From the NCBI GenBank assembly GCA_963775335.1, contig CAVZIJ010000003.1, positions 1,798,001 to 1,862,000 of the forward strand: a DNA stretch of 64,000 nucleotides. The letters are read 5' to 3'. The notes under the pieces were generated by a model. It searched no databases. It worked only from the letters and a program-made list of their open reading frames with translations, and was not told where the DNA came from. The stretch is from CAVQCX01 sp963775335. GTDB taxonomy: Bacteria > Pseudomonadota > Gammaproteobacteria > Chromatiales > Chromatiaceae. The translations under genes were made by a program, and so were the position numbers. Positions 33,463 to 42,808 of this stretch are shown here, one piece after another. Each line of letters opens with the position of its first letter. Positions within the stretch are counted from its first letter, which is position 1.

Positions 33463-33930
33463 CTAAGCGCCGGGATCATGGTTCTCGAGCTCGAGCATGC
33501 GACGGGCGATACCGAGCGGAGTGATCAGGCCGCGATATTCGTCGCCGTCGAGCACGAACATGTAGCTGGCGGCGTGCTTCTCGAGGATTGCCACCACCTT
33601 GAGCACCGGCATATGGGAGCTGACGGAGAGCAACGGCTTTTCGACGAACGCATCGACGGGCTTGGTGAGGATCTCGCGCACCTTCTGGTCGGCATCGTCG
33701 AGAAAGCTCAGGTGGGTTCCGAGCACGTCGGCGAGCTCGATCATGTACTCGGGAATGCAACCGTGCTTCATGACGTTGTGTAGGCTGACCCGCCCGTCCG
33801 GGCGGGTGCCCGGGCGGCTGCGAAACGGGAGCGCGGGCACCCCGGCCTCCACGCACAGGCGAAATATGTCGCGTACCCGCATGCCCGGCTCCGCGATCTG
33901 CGTGGGGATGACGATATTGCTGAGCTTCAC
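33463..33930 (-). CDS. CBS-domain protein linked to an ion permease
   Basis: This 155-residue soluble protein is a tandem CBS pair. The first repeat has GMRVRDIFRLCVEAGVPALP and the second PLLSVSSHMPVLKVVAILEK, then SYMFVLDGDEYRGLITPLGI. CBS pairs bind adenosine nucleotides and tune attached or partner proteins. It begins 12 bases after the permease stop, in the same operon, so it may regulate that transporter. That is inference from position. Confidence 0.8.
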   Translation of the reverse strand: MKLSNIVIPTQIAEPGMRVRDIFRLCVEAGVPALPFRSRPGTRPDGRVSLHNVMKHGCIPEYMIELADVLGTHLSFLDDADQKVREILTKPVDAFVEKPLLSVSSHMPVLKVVAILEKHAASYMFVLDGDEYRGLITPLGIARRMLELENHDPGA

Positions 33931-33942
33931 GGCTTTCCCCCC

Positions 33943-35286
33943 TCAGGCGAGATATCGGAAGTAGACATAGATGCTTGCGATCACCACGCTGAGCAGCATC
34001 AGCGGGAAGGCCAGCAACGTGAACCGGATGAACTCGATGCGGTGGCCGGCGCGTTCCGCATAGCCGGCCACGATCAGGTTTGCGCTGGCCCCGATCAGCG
34101 AGCCATTGCCGCCCAGACAGGCCCCCAGGGCCAGGGCCCACCAGAGCGGCATCAGGGCTTCGGCGCCGCCGAAGGTGGGCGCCATGGACTTGATCAGCGG
34201 GATCATGGTCGCGACGAAGGGGATGTTGTCCACCAGCGCCGAGAAGACGGCCGACACCCACATCACGGTCATCACCGTGAGGGTCAGGTCGCCCTGGGTG
34301 AGCCCGAGCACCTTGTCGGCCAGGATCTCCAGCAATCCCGCACGCTCCACGCCGTGAACCAGGATGAACAGGCCAACGAAGAAGAAGATGGTCACCCACT
34401 CGACCTCGGCGAAGCAGGCGTGCACCCGCTGGGACTGCTCCTCGGCCTTGTGGCTGAGGTTGTGCAGCAGCATCAGCAGGGCGGCGCCGAACAACGCGAT
34501 GGTCGCGGGCTGGAGGTGTAGGGGGTGCGCGAGCACGAAGCCGGCGATCACGAGGGTGAGGACGAACATGGATTGCTTGAGCAGGCGCACGTCGCTGATG
34601 GAGTGGCGCTCGTTGAAGTCCATGATGCGCGTGCGCGCCTCGGTCGTGGCGTGCATCTGCCGGCCCCAGATCAGATACACGATTCCGAGGGTCACGACCA
34701 TGATGACCGGGACGATCGGGGTGAGGTGGATGACGAAATCGTTGAAAGTGAGATGCACCGCGGAGCCGATCATGATGTTCGGCGGATCGCCGATCAGCGT
34801 TGCCGTGCCGCCGATGTTGGAGGAGAAGATCTCGCTGAAGAGATAGGGGTAGGGCGCGACCTTGAGCTCCTGGGTGATCAGCAGCGTCACCGGGGCGATC
34901 AGCAGGACAGTGGTGACGTTGTCGAGGAAGGCCGAGAAGATCGCCGTCACCAGCGAGAGCATCAGCAGTATGCCCCAGGGCTGGGCCGCGACCTTTTTCG
35001 CCGACCAGATGGCGATGTACTGGAAGACCCCGCACTTGCGGGTGATGGCGACGATCACCATCATGCCGGTGAGCAGCCCGAGGGTGTTGAAGTCCTCGCC
35101 GGTCAGGGACGCCTCTTGGGCGACCACTCCGGTGATGATCATCAATCCGGCGCCCAGCAGCGCGATGATCGCCCGGTTGACGCGCTCGGAGATGATGACC
35201 GCATAGGTGGCGACGAACAGCGCGCTGGAGACCCAGAGCGGATCCCAGCCGAACAGGGCGTGCGCGATGGGGGCCTCGCCGTGCAT
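33943..35286 (-). CDS. ArsB/NhaD-family ion transporter
   Basis: This 447-residue membrane protein has about eleven hydrophobic helices. The ATG at 35286 follows GGAGGG; an earlier frame start lacks a ribosome site. The family signature IGGTATLIGDPPNIMIGSA is near residue 155. The mirrored second-half motif GACLGGNGSLIGASANLIV is near residue 400, with FLDNVTTVLL and LVDNIPFVATM as the paired half-helices. This architecture belongs to the ArsB/NhaD and P-protein group of the ion transporter superfamily. The ion (Na+/H+, arsenite or other) cannot be decided. It is co-transcribed with a CBS-domain gene. Confidence 0.85.
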   Translation of the reverse strand: MHGEAPIAHALFGWDPLWVSSALFVATYAVIISERVNRAIIALLGAGLMIITGVVAQEASLTGEDFNTLGLLTGMMVIVAITRKCGVFQYIAIWSAKKVAAQPWGILLMLSLVTAIFSAFLDNVTTVLLIAPVTLLITQELKVAPYPYLFSEIFSSNIGGTATLIGDPPNIMIGSAVHLTFNDFVIHLTPIVPVIMVVTLGIVYLIWGRQMHATTEARTRIMDFNERHSISDVRLLKQSMFVLTLVIAGFVLAHPLHLQPATIALFGAALLMLLHNLSHKAEEQSQRVHACFAEVEWVTIFFFVGLFILVHGVERAGLLEILADKVLGLTQGDLTLTVMTVMWVSAVFSALVDNIPFVATMIPLIKSMAPTFGGAEALMPLWWALALGACLGGNGSLIGASANLIVAGYAERAGHRIEFIRFTLLAFPLMLLSVVIASIYVYFRYLA

Positions 35287-35654
35287 CAGTGCAACCCTCC
35301 GCGCCTTGCCCCAGGGGTCGGAGGGGACGGGGGCCGGCGTACGCCCCCGCAAGGCCCTGGGCCCGGAAAGGGGGGGCTCGGGCAGTGCGTCGTTGGGATT
35401 GTCGCGGTCATTGCCGGGCCTCGCTCCTCATGGATCGATGGGGAAATCCGGGGGGCGACAAACTCCCCCGGCGATCGAAGCACGGTCGCCGCGCAGCTGT
35501 TCCAGGTGCCCCCGCCCTGGTCCGGCCGATGTCGTTGGAGTGTTTCGTGCCGGAGGATTCGTGCGGTGAGCCTAAGCGAGGATGCGGCCGCCGGCAAGCC
35601 GCCGGGCTGATCCTTGAGAGGCCGGCGCGCGCCGTTGTTGTATGCTTAGGCATC
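35287..35654. other. Divergent intergenic region
   Basis: These 368 bases lie between the permease and the amidotransferase genes, which diverge, so both promoters must be here. No -35/-10 pair stands out. A hairpin with a 7-bp stem (CCGGGGG at 35448-35454 with CCCCCGG at 35465-35471) lies in the middle, not followed by T residues. I see no gene. Confidence 0.45.
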
Positions 35655-36395
35655 ATGGCGATGCAGGAAAACGCGAGCACTGGGTCTCTGGTCCGAATCT
35701 TTCGTCACCGAAGGTGCGAGGGCCCGGGCTATCTCGCGGAGCTCCTGGAGCGGCACCGCGTGGCCTACGAGATGGTGTGCATCGACGAAGGGGTGTCTGT
35801 GCCCATGGATCTCGACGGGATCGGAGGCCTGGTCCTCATGGGCTCGGCGGGCAGCGTGAACGATCCGCGCCAGTGGATCTCCGAGGAGCTCGAGCTGATC
35901 CGCCGGGCGCTGGAGCAGGATGTCCCTCTGATGGGCGTCTGCTTCGGCGGGCAGCTGATCAGCCGCGCCCTGGGCGGGGAGGTCGTGCGCGGGCCTCGGG
36001 GGATGGAGATCGGGTGGCACCCCGTCGAGCGCGTCGAGGGCTGCGATTGCCGGGGCTGGCTGGACGGGCTGCCCGCCGAGATCACGAGCTTTCACTGGCA
36101 CGCGGAGGTCTTCACCGTACCCGACGGCGCCGTGCCGCTGCTGCGCAGCCCCTCGCTGTACAACCAGGCCTTCTGCTTGGGACGGCATCTGGCCATGCAG
36201 TTCCACCTCGAAATGACCGCCGAGATGATACAGGGCTGGATCCGGGCCTATGGTGGAGATCTGCGCTCGCCTTCTCCCTATGTGCAGAGCGAGGAGCAGC
36301 TGACCGCGGCCTTGGATGCGCAACTGGCCGGCCTGCACGCCACGGCGGACCAGATCTACGGTGCCTGGCTGCGCCGCGCCGGATTGCTGGGTTGA
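35655..36395 (+). CDS. Class I glutamine amidotransferase-like protein
   Basis: This 246-residue protein has the GATase1 fold of the GuaA-like group. GGLVLMGSAGSVNDP is near residue 55, the nucleophile elbow GVCFGGQLISRALGG has its Cys near residue 96, and the histidine stretch FHWHAEVF and the final MQFHLEMT supply the His-Glu pair. Free-standing members hydrolyse glutamine or gamma-glutamyl bonds. The substrate is unknown and no synthetase partner adjoins it. The start could also be the second ATG six bases later. Confidence 0.8.
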   Translation: MAMQENASTGSLVRIFRHRRCEGPGYLAELLERHRVAYEMVCIDEGVSVPMDLDGIGGLVLMGSAGSVNDPRQWISEELELIRRALEQDVPLMGVCFGGQLISRALGGEVVRGPRGMEIGWHPVERVEGCDCRGWLDGLPAEITSFHWHAEVFTVPDGAVPLLRSPSLYNQAFCLGRHLAMQFHLEMTAEMIQGWIRAYGGDLRSPSPYVQSEEQLTAALDAQLAGLHATADQIYGAWLRRAGLLG

Positions 36396-36503
36396 GCTGC
36401 GGTCCGGTGTCGCCGTAAATCTGGGCGCGAACGAATCGCGCGGCGCCCGCCTGTGGTAAGGTGACGCCCTGAACGGCTCCGAGCCGTCCATCCCCAGATC
36501 GCC

Positions 36504-38849
36504 ATGGCAAGACGCAACAGCTCCCGGCGCGGGGCCAACGGCTCCACCCGAAACAGCAGATCGCAACGGCCCGCAGGCCGGCGAGGCTCTTCTTGGTGGG
36601 CGCGCCTGCTGGCGCTCGCCCTGTTGTTCACCCTCGGTGTCGGGGCATACCTGGCGAGCCTCGACCATGACGTGCGCACCAAGTTCGAGGGCAAGCGCTG
36701 GGCGCTTCCGGCGCGGGTCTATGCCCGCGCCCTCGAGCTCTACCCGATGGCGGACATCGGTGCCGCCCAGTTCGCCCGGGAGCTGGCACGCCTCGGTTAC
36801 CAACGCACCGAGCACCCGCGCATTCCCGGGGATTACTCGGTCTCCGGCGGGCACTTCGTGGTGCACACGCGCGGCTTCGAGTTCTGGGACGCCACCGAGC
36901 CGGCGCGCACCCTGGACCTGCAGTTCGACGGCGGGGTGCTGCGGGAGCTGCACGACGGCGCGACCGGCGCGGCGCTGCCGCTGGTGCGCCTGGAGCCGCC
37001 GTTGGTGGGCAGCATCTATCCGGCCTCCAACGAAGACCGCGTGCTGGTGCGCCGGCAGGATCTGCCCGACACTCTCGTCAAGGCCCTGATCGCGGTGGAA
37101 GACCGCAATTTCTACGAGCACCATGGGGTGGATCCCCGCGCGATCATCCGTGCGCTCTGGGCGGATGTGCGCTCGCACAGCCTGGTGCAGGGCGGGAGCA
37201 CGCTCACCCAGCAGCTGGTCAAGAATTTCTACCTGAGCGACGAGCGCACGCTGGTGCGCAAGATCACCGAGGCGGCCATGGCCGTTCTGCTGGAGCTGCA
37301 CTACAGCAAGGACGAGATCCTCGAGGTCTACGCCAACGAGATCTTTCTCGGCCAGGACGGGCCCCGGGCGATCCACGGCTTCGGCTTGGCCAGCCAGTTC
37401 TATTTCAACCGTCCGCTGGACGAGCTGGACCTGGCCCAGCAGGCCTTGCTGGCGGCGTTGCCGCGCGGCCCCTCCTATTATGACCCACGCCGCCACCCCG
37501 GCCGGGCGCACGAACGGCGTGACCTGGTGCTCGACCTGATGGTGGAGCAGGGCTATATCACCGCCCAGCAGGCGGCCAAGGCCAAGGCCGAGCCCCTGGG
37601 CGTGAGCGCGGTGAAGGGCCAGGGCAGGGGCCGCTACCCCGCGTTCATGGATCTGGTGCGCCGCCAGCTGCATCGCGATTACCGGGAAGATGACCTGACC
37701 TCCGAGGGTCTGCGTATCTTCACCACACTCGATCCCGCGGTTCAGGACGAGGCGGAGGTTCGGATGGCCGAGGGGCTGACGCGCCTGGAAGCGGACCACC
37801 ATATGGGCGGCGAGGTGCTGGAGGGTGCCGCGGTGGTGGTCGACAGCCAGAGCGGCGAGATCCTGTGCGTGGTCGGCGGTCGCGATGCGCGGTACGCAGG
37901 CTTCAACCGTGCCGTCGAGGCAGTACGACCCATCGGATCCCTGGTCAAGCCGGCGGTGTATCTGACCGCCCTGAGCCGACCCAAGGAGTACAGCCTGACG
38001 ACCCTGGTGGATGACAGCGAGATCCGTGTCCCGGGCCCCGCCGGGAAGGTCTGGGCCCCGAAGAACTACGATCGGCGCGAGCACGGGCGGGTGACGGTGG
38101 AGGACGCGCTGGCGCACTCCTACAACCAGGCCACGGTCCGGATCGGCATGGACATAGGCGTGGACGCCGTGGCCGATACGCTGCGCGCCCTGGGCGTGGC
38201 CAGGCCCTTCGACGCCTACCCGTCCCTGCTCCTTGGCGCGATCGCGATCTCGCCCCTGGAGGTGGCCCAGGTCTACCAGACCTTGGCGGCGGGTGGCTTC
38301 ACGTCCCCCCTGCGAGCGATTCGCGAGGTCATGACCCACGACGGGAAGCCCCTGCAGCGCTACCCGGTCACGGTGCACCGCTCGGTTCCGGCAGGACCCG
38401 TCTATCTGGTCACCCGCGCCATGCAGGCGGTGGTGACCGAGGGTACGGGCCGGTCGCTCTCGCATTATCTGCCCGCGGATCTCAACCTCGCGGGCAAGAC
38501 CGGCACCACCGACGACCTGCGCGACAGCTGGTTCGCCGGGTTCGGGGGTGATAAGGTCGCGGTGGTCTGGGTGGGACGCGACGACAACAAGCCAGCGGGC
38601 CTGAGCGGTGCCACCGGGGCCCTGCGGATCTGGGGGGCGATAATGCGGGATGCGGGGCCCAAGCCGTTGGTGCTGACTCCGCCTGACGACATCGCCCTGG
38701 TCTGGATCGATCCCGCGAACGGGATGCTCGCCGACGAGTCCTGCCCAGGTGCGCGCCAGGAGCCGTTTCTCGCCGGGGGCGTGCCCAGCCTGACCTCCTC
38801 GTGCGTGGGCAACCGGGCCTTGAACTATCTCCGGAGAGTGCTCGAATGA
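36504..38849 (+). CDS. mrcB: Bifunctional penicillin-binding protein 1b
   Basis: This 781-residue cell-wall synthase has one N-terminal membrane anchor (residues about 32-52) after a basic cytoplasmic tail. A UB2H-like domain covers about 65-160. The glycosyltransferase has E199 in AVEDRNFYEHHG and QGGSTLTQQLVKNF. The transpeptidase has S479-x-x-K482 (PIGSLVKP), SYN at 538-540 and KTGT at 664-667. All catalytic motifs are intact. It polymerises and cross-links peptidoglycan in the periplasm. Its stop overlaps the ATG of a lipoprotein with TPR, its probable activator. Confidence 0.95.
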   Translation: MARRNSSRRGANGSTRNSRSQRPAGRRGSSWWARLLALALLFTLGVGAYLASLDHDVRTKFEGKRWALPARVYARALELYPMADIGAAQFARELARLGYQRTEHPRIPGDYSVSGGHFVVHTRGFEFWDATEPARTLDLQFDGGVLRELHDGATGAALPLVRLEPPLVGSIYPASNEDRVLVRRQDLPDTLVKALIAVEDRNFYEHHGVDPRAIIRALWADVRSHSLVQGGSTLTQQLVKNFYLSDERTLVRKITEAAMAVLLELHYSKDEILEVYANEIFLGQDGPRAIHGFGLASQFYFNRPLDELDLAQQALLAALPRGPSYYDPRRHPGRAHERRDLVLDLMVEQGYITAQQAAKAKAEPLGVSAVKGQGRGRYPAFMDLVRRQLHRDYREDDLTSEGLRIFTTLDPAVQDEAEVRMAEGLTRLEADHHMGGEVLEGAAVVVDSQSGEILCVVGGRDARYAGFNRAVEAVRPIGSLVKPAVYLTALSRPKEYSLTTLVDDSEIRVPGPAGKVWAPKNYDRREHGRVTVEDALAHSYNQATVRIGMDIGVDAVADTLRALGVARPFDAYPSLLLGAIAISPLEVAQVYQTLAAGGFTSPLRAIREVMTHDGKPLQRYPVTVHRSVPAGPVYLVTRAMQAVVTEGTGRSLSHYLPADLNLAGKTGTTDDLRDSWFAGFGGDKVAVVWVGRDDNKPAGLSGATGALRIWGAIMRDAGPKPLVLTPPDDIALVWIDPANGMLADESCPGARQEPFLAGGVPSLTSSCVGNRALNYLRRVLE

Positions 38850-39394
38850 GGTATCTGATCGCCCTGCTGGTGACGGCGCTCACCTTGGCCGGCTGCAGCA
38901 CCGCCCCGCCGGTGCAAGAGCGCCGCGCGCCGGTGCCACCGCGTCCGGCGCCCTTGCCGCCGGCGGCCCGTGTGCATCCCTTGCGCCCGCGACCCCTTCC
39001 GCCCCCGCAGCCGCCCGAGGTCAAGGTACAGCCGTACCGCCCAGCCCCACCGCCGGTCGTCGAGCCGGTCTATGGGGCGGCCGCGCACTCCCTGGTCGTT
39101 GCCGCGGCGGCCCAGCAAGGTGCCGGGAACGTGGTGGGGGCCTCGGCCTCTCTCGAGCGCGCGCTGCACATCGAGCCGCGCAATCCCTACCTCTGGAACC
39201 AGCTTGCCCACCTGCGGGTGGAGCAGCACCACCTGGATCAGGCGGCTCAGCTGGCCGAGAAGTCGAATGCCCTGGCGGGGCCGGACCGGGCCCTGCGGCG
39301 GGACAACTGGCTGTTGATCGCCGCTACACGACGGGAGGCCGGGGATCTGGCCGGCGCCCAGGCCGCGGAGCTCAAGGCCGAAAGTCTGCGCTGA
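38846..39394 (+). CDS. LpoP-like TPR lipoprotein, probable PBP1b activator
   Basis: This 182-residue lipoprotein starts at the ATG at 38846, overlapping the mrcB stop (ATGA). The lipobox LAGC places the lipid on Cys17. A long proline-rich linker (about residues 20-72) could span the periplasm. A helical TPR-like domain follows (GASASLERALHIEPRNPYLW, then NQLAHLRVEQHHLDQAAQLA). Pseudomonas LpoP has the same plan: lipoprotein, proline linker and TPR, next to the PBP1b gene and needed for its activity. That precedent and the overlap support the role. Direct homology was not tested. Confidence 0.75.
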   Translation: MRYLIALLVTALTLAGCSTAPPVQERRAPVPPRPAPLPPAARVHPLRPRPLPPPQPPEVKVQPYRPAPPPVVEPVYGAAAHSLVVAAAAQQGAGNVVGASASLERALHIEPRNPYLWNQLAHLRVEQHHLDQAAQLAEKSNALAGPDRALRRDNWLLIAATRREAGDLAGAQAAELKAESLR

Positions 39395-39417
39395 CGGGGC
39401 CTTCCTGGTCCTGGCTC

Positions 39418-39450
39418 CCTGGATTTCGCTTCGCGGCGTCCGGGCTACGG
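39418..39450. repeat. Dispersed short repeat, CCGGATTTCG...GGCTAC type
   Basis: CCTGGATTTCGCTTCGCGGC followed by GTCCGGGCTACGG lies 24 bases after the lipoprotein stop. It matches the copies at 31160-31190 and 42730-42760. The inverted ends allow a hairpin, which might help end transcription of the mrcB operon. Confidence 0.65.
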
Positions 39451-39560
39451 GCGCTACGGAAGTTGACGGGGGCTCGGCTCCGGCTCTCCGTTTCCTCCCG
39501 GTGCCGTGCTGTGTTAGCTTCCAGACGTCTGGCTCCGACACTCACCATCCGGACTCCGTC

Positions 39561-39851
39561 ATGAGCGACATCAAGCTTTCCCCTGACCTGCTGCGCGAGG
39601 TCCGTCAGGCCCTGGAGAGGAACGATCCCGGGGCCTCGGATCCCGGCTTTGCCCTGCAGTATCTGGCGGCGCTCATGGGTTACATCCTGGGGGGCGAGGA
39701 CGCGACCGAAGCCGAAAAACAGGGCTACTTCGACGACCTGACCGCCTTCGCCCGCCACGTCATGGAGGACACCATCGAGAACATCAAGCGCCAGCAGACG
39801 GCCCGGGAGCAGAGCGCCTTCGGCTACTGGGAGCCTCCGGCCAAGGGATGA
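39561..39851 (+). CDS. Small acidic protein coupled to the helicase gene
   Basis: This 96-residue cytoplasmic protein starts at the ATG at 39561 and overlaps the helicase start by ATGA. It is mostly helical and acidic (DLLREVRQALERNDPGASDP, TEAEKQGYFDDLTAFARHVM), with no cysteine pair, membrane segment or known motif. The tight overlap suggests that it is made in proportion to the helicase. The function is unknown. Confidence 0.65.
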   Translation: MSDIKLSPDLLREVRQALERNDPGASDPGFALQYLAALMGYILGGEDATEAEKQGYFDDLTAFARHVMEDTIENIKRQQTAREQSAFGYWEPPAKG

Positions 39852-41803
39852 GCGCGCGTCGGCCCCAAACGGCTGACCCGATGGACAGCATGGATGCGCT
39901 CTTCGGCTCGGATGGCCCCCTGGCCCGCCATGTCCGCGGCTTCTCTCTGAGGCCCCAGCAGGCCCAGATGGCCGCCGCAGTGGCGGCCACCCTGGAGGAA
40001 GGCGGGGTGCTGATCACCGAAGCCGGCACCGGCACCGGCAAGACCTTTGCCTATCTCGTGCCTGCGCTGGTCTCAGGCCGCAAGGTGATCGTCTCCACCG
40101 GCACGCGCAATCTCCAGGACCAGTTGTTTCATCGCGATCTGCCGACGGTGCGTAAGGCGCTGGCCGTGCCCGCCGATGCCGCCCTGCTCAAGGGGCGTTC
40201 CAACTATCTCTGTCTGCACCGCCTGGACAATGCCCTGCTGGACCCGTCGAGCCGCCGTCGGGAGCTGTCGGCCGATCTCGCCCGGGTGCGCGACTGGGCG
40301 AGCATCACACGCAGCGGCGACGTCTCGGAGCTGCGCCAGGTGCAGGAGCGCTCGCCGGTCTGGCCGCTGGTGACCTCCACCACCGAAAACTGCCTGGGCC
40401 AGGACTGCCCGGCATATGGCCGCTGTCACTTGGTGGAGGCCCGACGCCGCGCCCAGGAGGCGGACCTCGTGGTGGTCAACCATCACCTGATCTGCGCCGA
40501 CTTCGCCCTGCGCGACGACGGCTTCGGCGAGCTGCTGCCCGCCGCGGATGCCGTGGTGGTGGACGAGGCGCACCAGCTGGCGGAGGTGGCGGGCAACTTC
40601 TTCGGCCAGTCGGTGAGCGGCCGACAGCTGCTGGACCTGGCTCGGGACGCGCAGCTGGAGCACCGGGCCGAGGCTGGGGATCAGCCGGAGCTGCCGGGCC
40701 GCACTGCCGCCCTGGAAAAGGCTGTACGGGACCTGCGACTGCTGTTCGGCGTGGAGGCGCGCCGGGGCGCCTGGACCGAGGTGGAGGGCGACGCCCGGGT
40801 GGAGTACGGACTGAAAACGGTCCGCGAGGCCCTCAAGGACCTGGGGCAGGTGCTGGAATCGCTCGCGGGCCGGGGCAAGGGACTGGAGAGCTGCCGCGAG
40901 CGCAGCGCGCGCCTCGGGGATCTGCTGGAAGGGATCTCGGACGCTGACTGCGACGACGCCATTCGCTGGTTCGAGACCTTTCCCCAAAGCTTCCGGCTCA
41001 ACCGCACGCCGCTGGACATCGCGGGCCTGGTGCGTAGCCATATGGAGCGGCTGGCGCGGGGCTGGATCTTCACCTCCGCGACTCTCGCGGTCGGCGGACG
41101 GTTCGATCATTTCCAGCGTCAGCTGGGGCTCGAAGAGGCGCGCACCGGGCGCTGGGAGAGCCCCTTCGATTACCCCCATCAAGCGCTCTGGTTCGTCCCC
41201 CGGGGGCTCCCGAACCCCAACCGGCCGGACTACACCGAGGCCGTGGTCGAGGTGGCGATTCCGGTTCTCGAGGCGAGCCGGGGCCGGGCCTTCCTGCTGT
41301 TCACCAGCCATCGTGCCTTGCAGCGCGCCGCCCAGCTGCTCGCGGACCGGGTGCGGTTCCCGCTGCTGATCCAGGGCGAGGCGCCCAAGAACGATCTGTT
41401 GGAGCGTTTTCGGAGTCTGGGCGACGCCGTGCTGCTCGGTACCTCCAGCTTCTGGGAAGGGGTGGACGTGCGCGGCGAGGCGCTCTCCTGCGTGATCATC
41501 GACAAGCTGCCGTTCGCCTCTCCGGGTGACCCGGTTCTGCAGGCCCGTATCGACGCCCTGCGCCGCAATGGCGGAAACCCGTTCATGGACCTGCAGGTAC
41601 CCCAGGCGGCGATTGCGCTCAAGCAGGGCGCGGGCCGCCTGATCCGCGACGAGCGCGACCGCGGCGTCCTGGTGCTCTGCGACCCGCGTCTCCTGTCCCG
41701 TCCCTACGGCCGTGTGTTTCTCGACAGCATGCCCCCGATGGCGCGGACCCGGGAGATGGACGAGGTGGCGAGGTTTTTCGAAGGACGGTGGACGGGGAAG
41801 TAG
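39848..41803 (+). CDS. yoaA: YoaA/DinG-type iron-sulfur ATP-dependent DNA helicase
   Basis: This 651-residue XPD-like superfamily 2 helicase has Walker A GTGTGKT at residues 60-66 and DEAH at 239-242. Four cysteines (C122, C182, C187 and C193 in NCLGQDCPAYGRC) are spaced to hold a 4Fe-4S cluster. The C-terminal motor ends with the motif VI region QGAGRLIRDERDRGVL. The length and the Q-motif area (RGFSLRPQQAQMA) fit YoaA better than the longer DinG. It should unwind 5'-tailed DNA during repair of damaged replication forks. It is translationally coupled to the small gene upstream. Confidence 0.9.
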   Translation: MSARRPQTADPMDSMDALFGSDGPLARHVRGFSLRPQQAQMAAAVAATLEEGGVLITEAGTGTGKTFAYLVPALVSGRKVIVSTGTRNLQDQLFHRDLPTVRKALAVPADAALLKGRSNYLCLHRLDNALLDPSSRRRELSADLARVRDWASITRSGDVSELRQVQERSPVWPLVTSTTENCLGQDCPAYGRCHLVEARRRAQEADLVVVNHHLICADFALRDDGFGELLPAADAVVVDEAHQLAEVAGNFFGQSVSGRQLLDLARDAQLEHRAEAGDQPELPGRTAALEKAVRDLRLLFGVEARRGAWTEVEGDARVEYGLKTVREALKDLGQVLESLAGRGKGLESCRERSARLGDLLEGISDADCDDAIRWFETFPQSFRLNRTPLDIAGLVRSHMERLARGWIFTSATLAVGGRFDHFQRQLGLEEARTGRWESPFDYPHQALWFVPRGLPNPNRPDYTEAVVEVAIPVLEASRGRAFLLFTSHRALQRAAQLLADRVRFPLLIQGEAPKNDLLERFRSLGDAVLLGTSSFWEGVDVRGEALSCVIIDKLPFASPGDPVLQARIDALRRNGGNPFMDLQVPQAAIALKQGAGRLIRDERDRGVLVLCDPRLLSRPYGRVFLDSMPPMARTREMDEVARFFEGRWTGK

Positions 41804-42000
41804 AGCGGCATTCTTGCCGTGATCATCGTCGATCTCACGCTGGCCCCTGGGGAACGGTAGGTCAGGTTACGGCGCAGCCGCTACCTGACGGATTGGACGG
41901 AATACTTCTTGATCTCCCGCTTCTCGTGTCCGGCCTGACGGCCATTGCGTCGTCGCCCCCGAGGGCGGTAGGGTGGCCGTGCCTGACGTGACCCTCACCC

Positions 42001-42687
42001 ATGCGACTACTCGCCATCGACACCTCCAGCGACGCCTGCTCCGCTGCCCTGTACCTCGACGGCGAGGTACGGCTGCGTTGGGAGCTCGCCCCCCGGCGCC
42101 ATGCTGAGCTGATCATCCCGATGATGGATGCGTTGCTGACCGACGCCGGACTTCGGCTCGCGGATCTGGACGGCCTCGCCTTCGGGCGCGGTCCCGGTGC
42201 CTTCACGGGGGTGCGCATCGCCACGGGCGTGGTGCAGGGCGCGGCGTTCGGCGCCGGCCTGCCGGTAGTGCCGGTCTCGACCTTGGCTGCGCTGGCCCAG
42301 CGCGCTGTGCGCGAGTGCGGCGCAGACAGGGTCCTGCCAGCGCTGGACGCACGCATGGATGAGGTGTACTGGGCCGGCTACCGATGCGGGGAGGACGGGC
42401 TGGTGGAGCCGGTCCTGGCGGAGGAGCTTGCGCCTGCGGGCCTTGTGACGCTGCCCGAAGAAGGCAGATGGTGGGGGGTCGGCAGCGGATGGTCTGCCTA
42501 CGGCGCAATTCTTGGCGAAAGGCTCGCCGGACGCATCGACGGGATCGACGGGGAGCTGCTGTGCAGCGCCCAGGACGTCGCCCTGCTTGGAGCGCGGGGT
42601 CTGGCGCGTGGCGAGGGCGTCCCCGCGGAGCAGGCGCTGCCCGTGTACCTGCGTGATCGGGTGGCGAGCAAGCCTGGGGGCCGTTGA
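42001..42687 (+). CDS. tsaB: tRNA threonylcarbamoyladenosine synthesis protein TsaB
   Basis: This 228-residue ASKHA-fold protein starts LLAIDTSSDACSAAL and carries the signature RRHAELIIPMMDALL, then FGRGPGAFTGVRIATGV. It scaffolds TsaD and TsaE in making the t6A37 modification of ANN-reading tRNAs. It is 228 residues long, as usual. It stands alone after the helicase gene; the 197 bases before it hold no gene. Confidence 0.92.
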   Translation: MRLLAIDTSSDACSAALYLDGEVRLRWELAPRRHAELIIPMMDALLTDAGLRLADLDGLAFGRGPGAFTGVRIATGVVQGAAFGAGLPVVPVSTLAALAQRAVRECGADRVLPALDARMDEVYWAGYRCGEDGLVEPVLAEELAPAGLVTLPEEGRWWGVGSGWSAYGAILGERLAGRIDGIDGELLCSAQDVALLGARGLARGEGVPAEQALPVYLRDRVASKPGGR

Positions 42688-42729
42688 GGGGCGGGGCGCG
42701 ATATCGTTTCGCGTGCCGTCGGTGACGGC

Positions 42730-42760
42730 CCCGGATTGCGTTTCACTGTGTCCGGGCTAC
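42730..42760. repeat. Dispersed short repeat, CCGGATTTCG...GGCTAC type
   Basis: CCCCGGATTGCGTTTCACTG followed by TGTCCGGGCTAC fills the gap after tsaB. It is the third copy of the unit at 31160 and 39418, with the arms CCCCGGA and TCCGGG able to pair. It lies between convergent genes, where it could act as a two-way terminator. Confidence 0.6.
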
Positions 42761-42808
42761 ATTGTTCAGCGTTTAGGCGCCGCTGGGATGGCGAGCTGGA
42801 GCCCGCTC

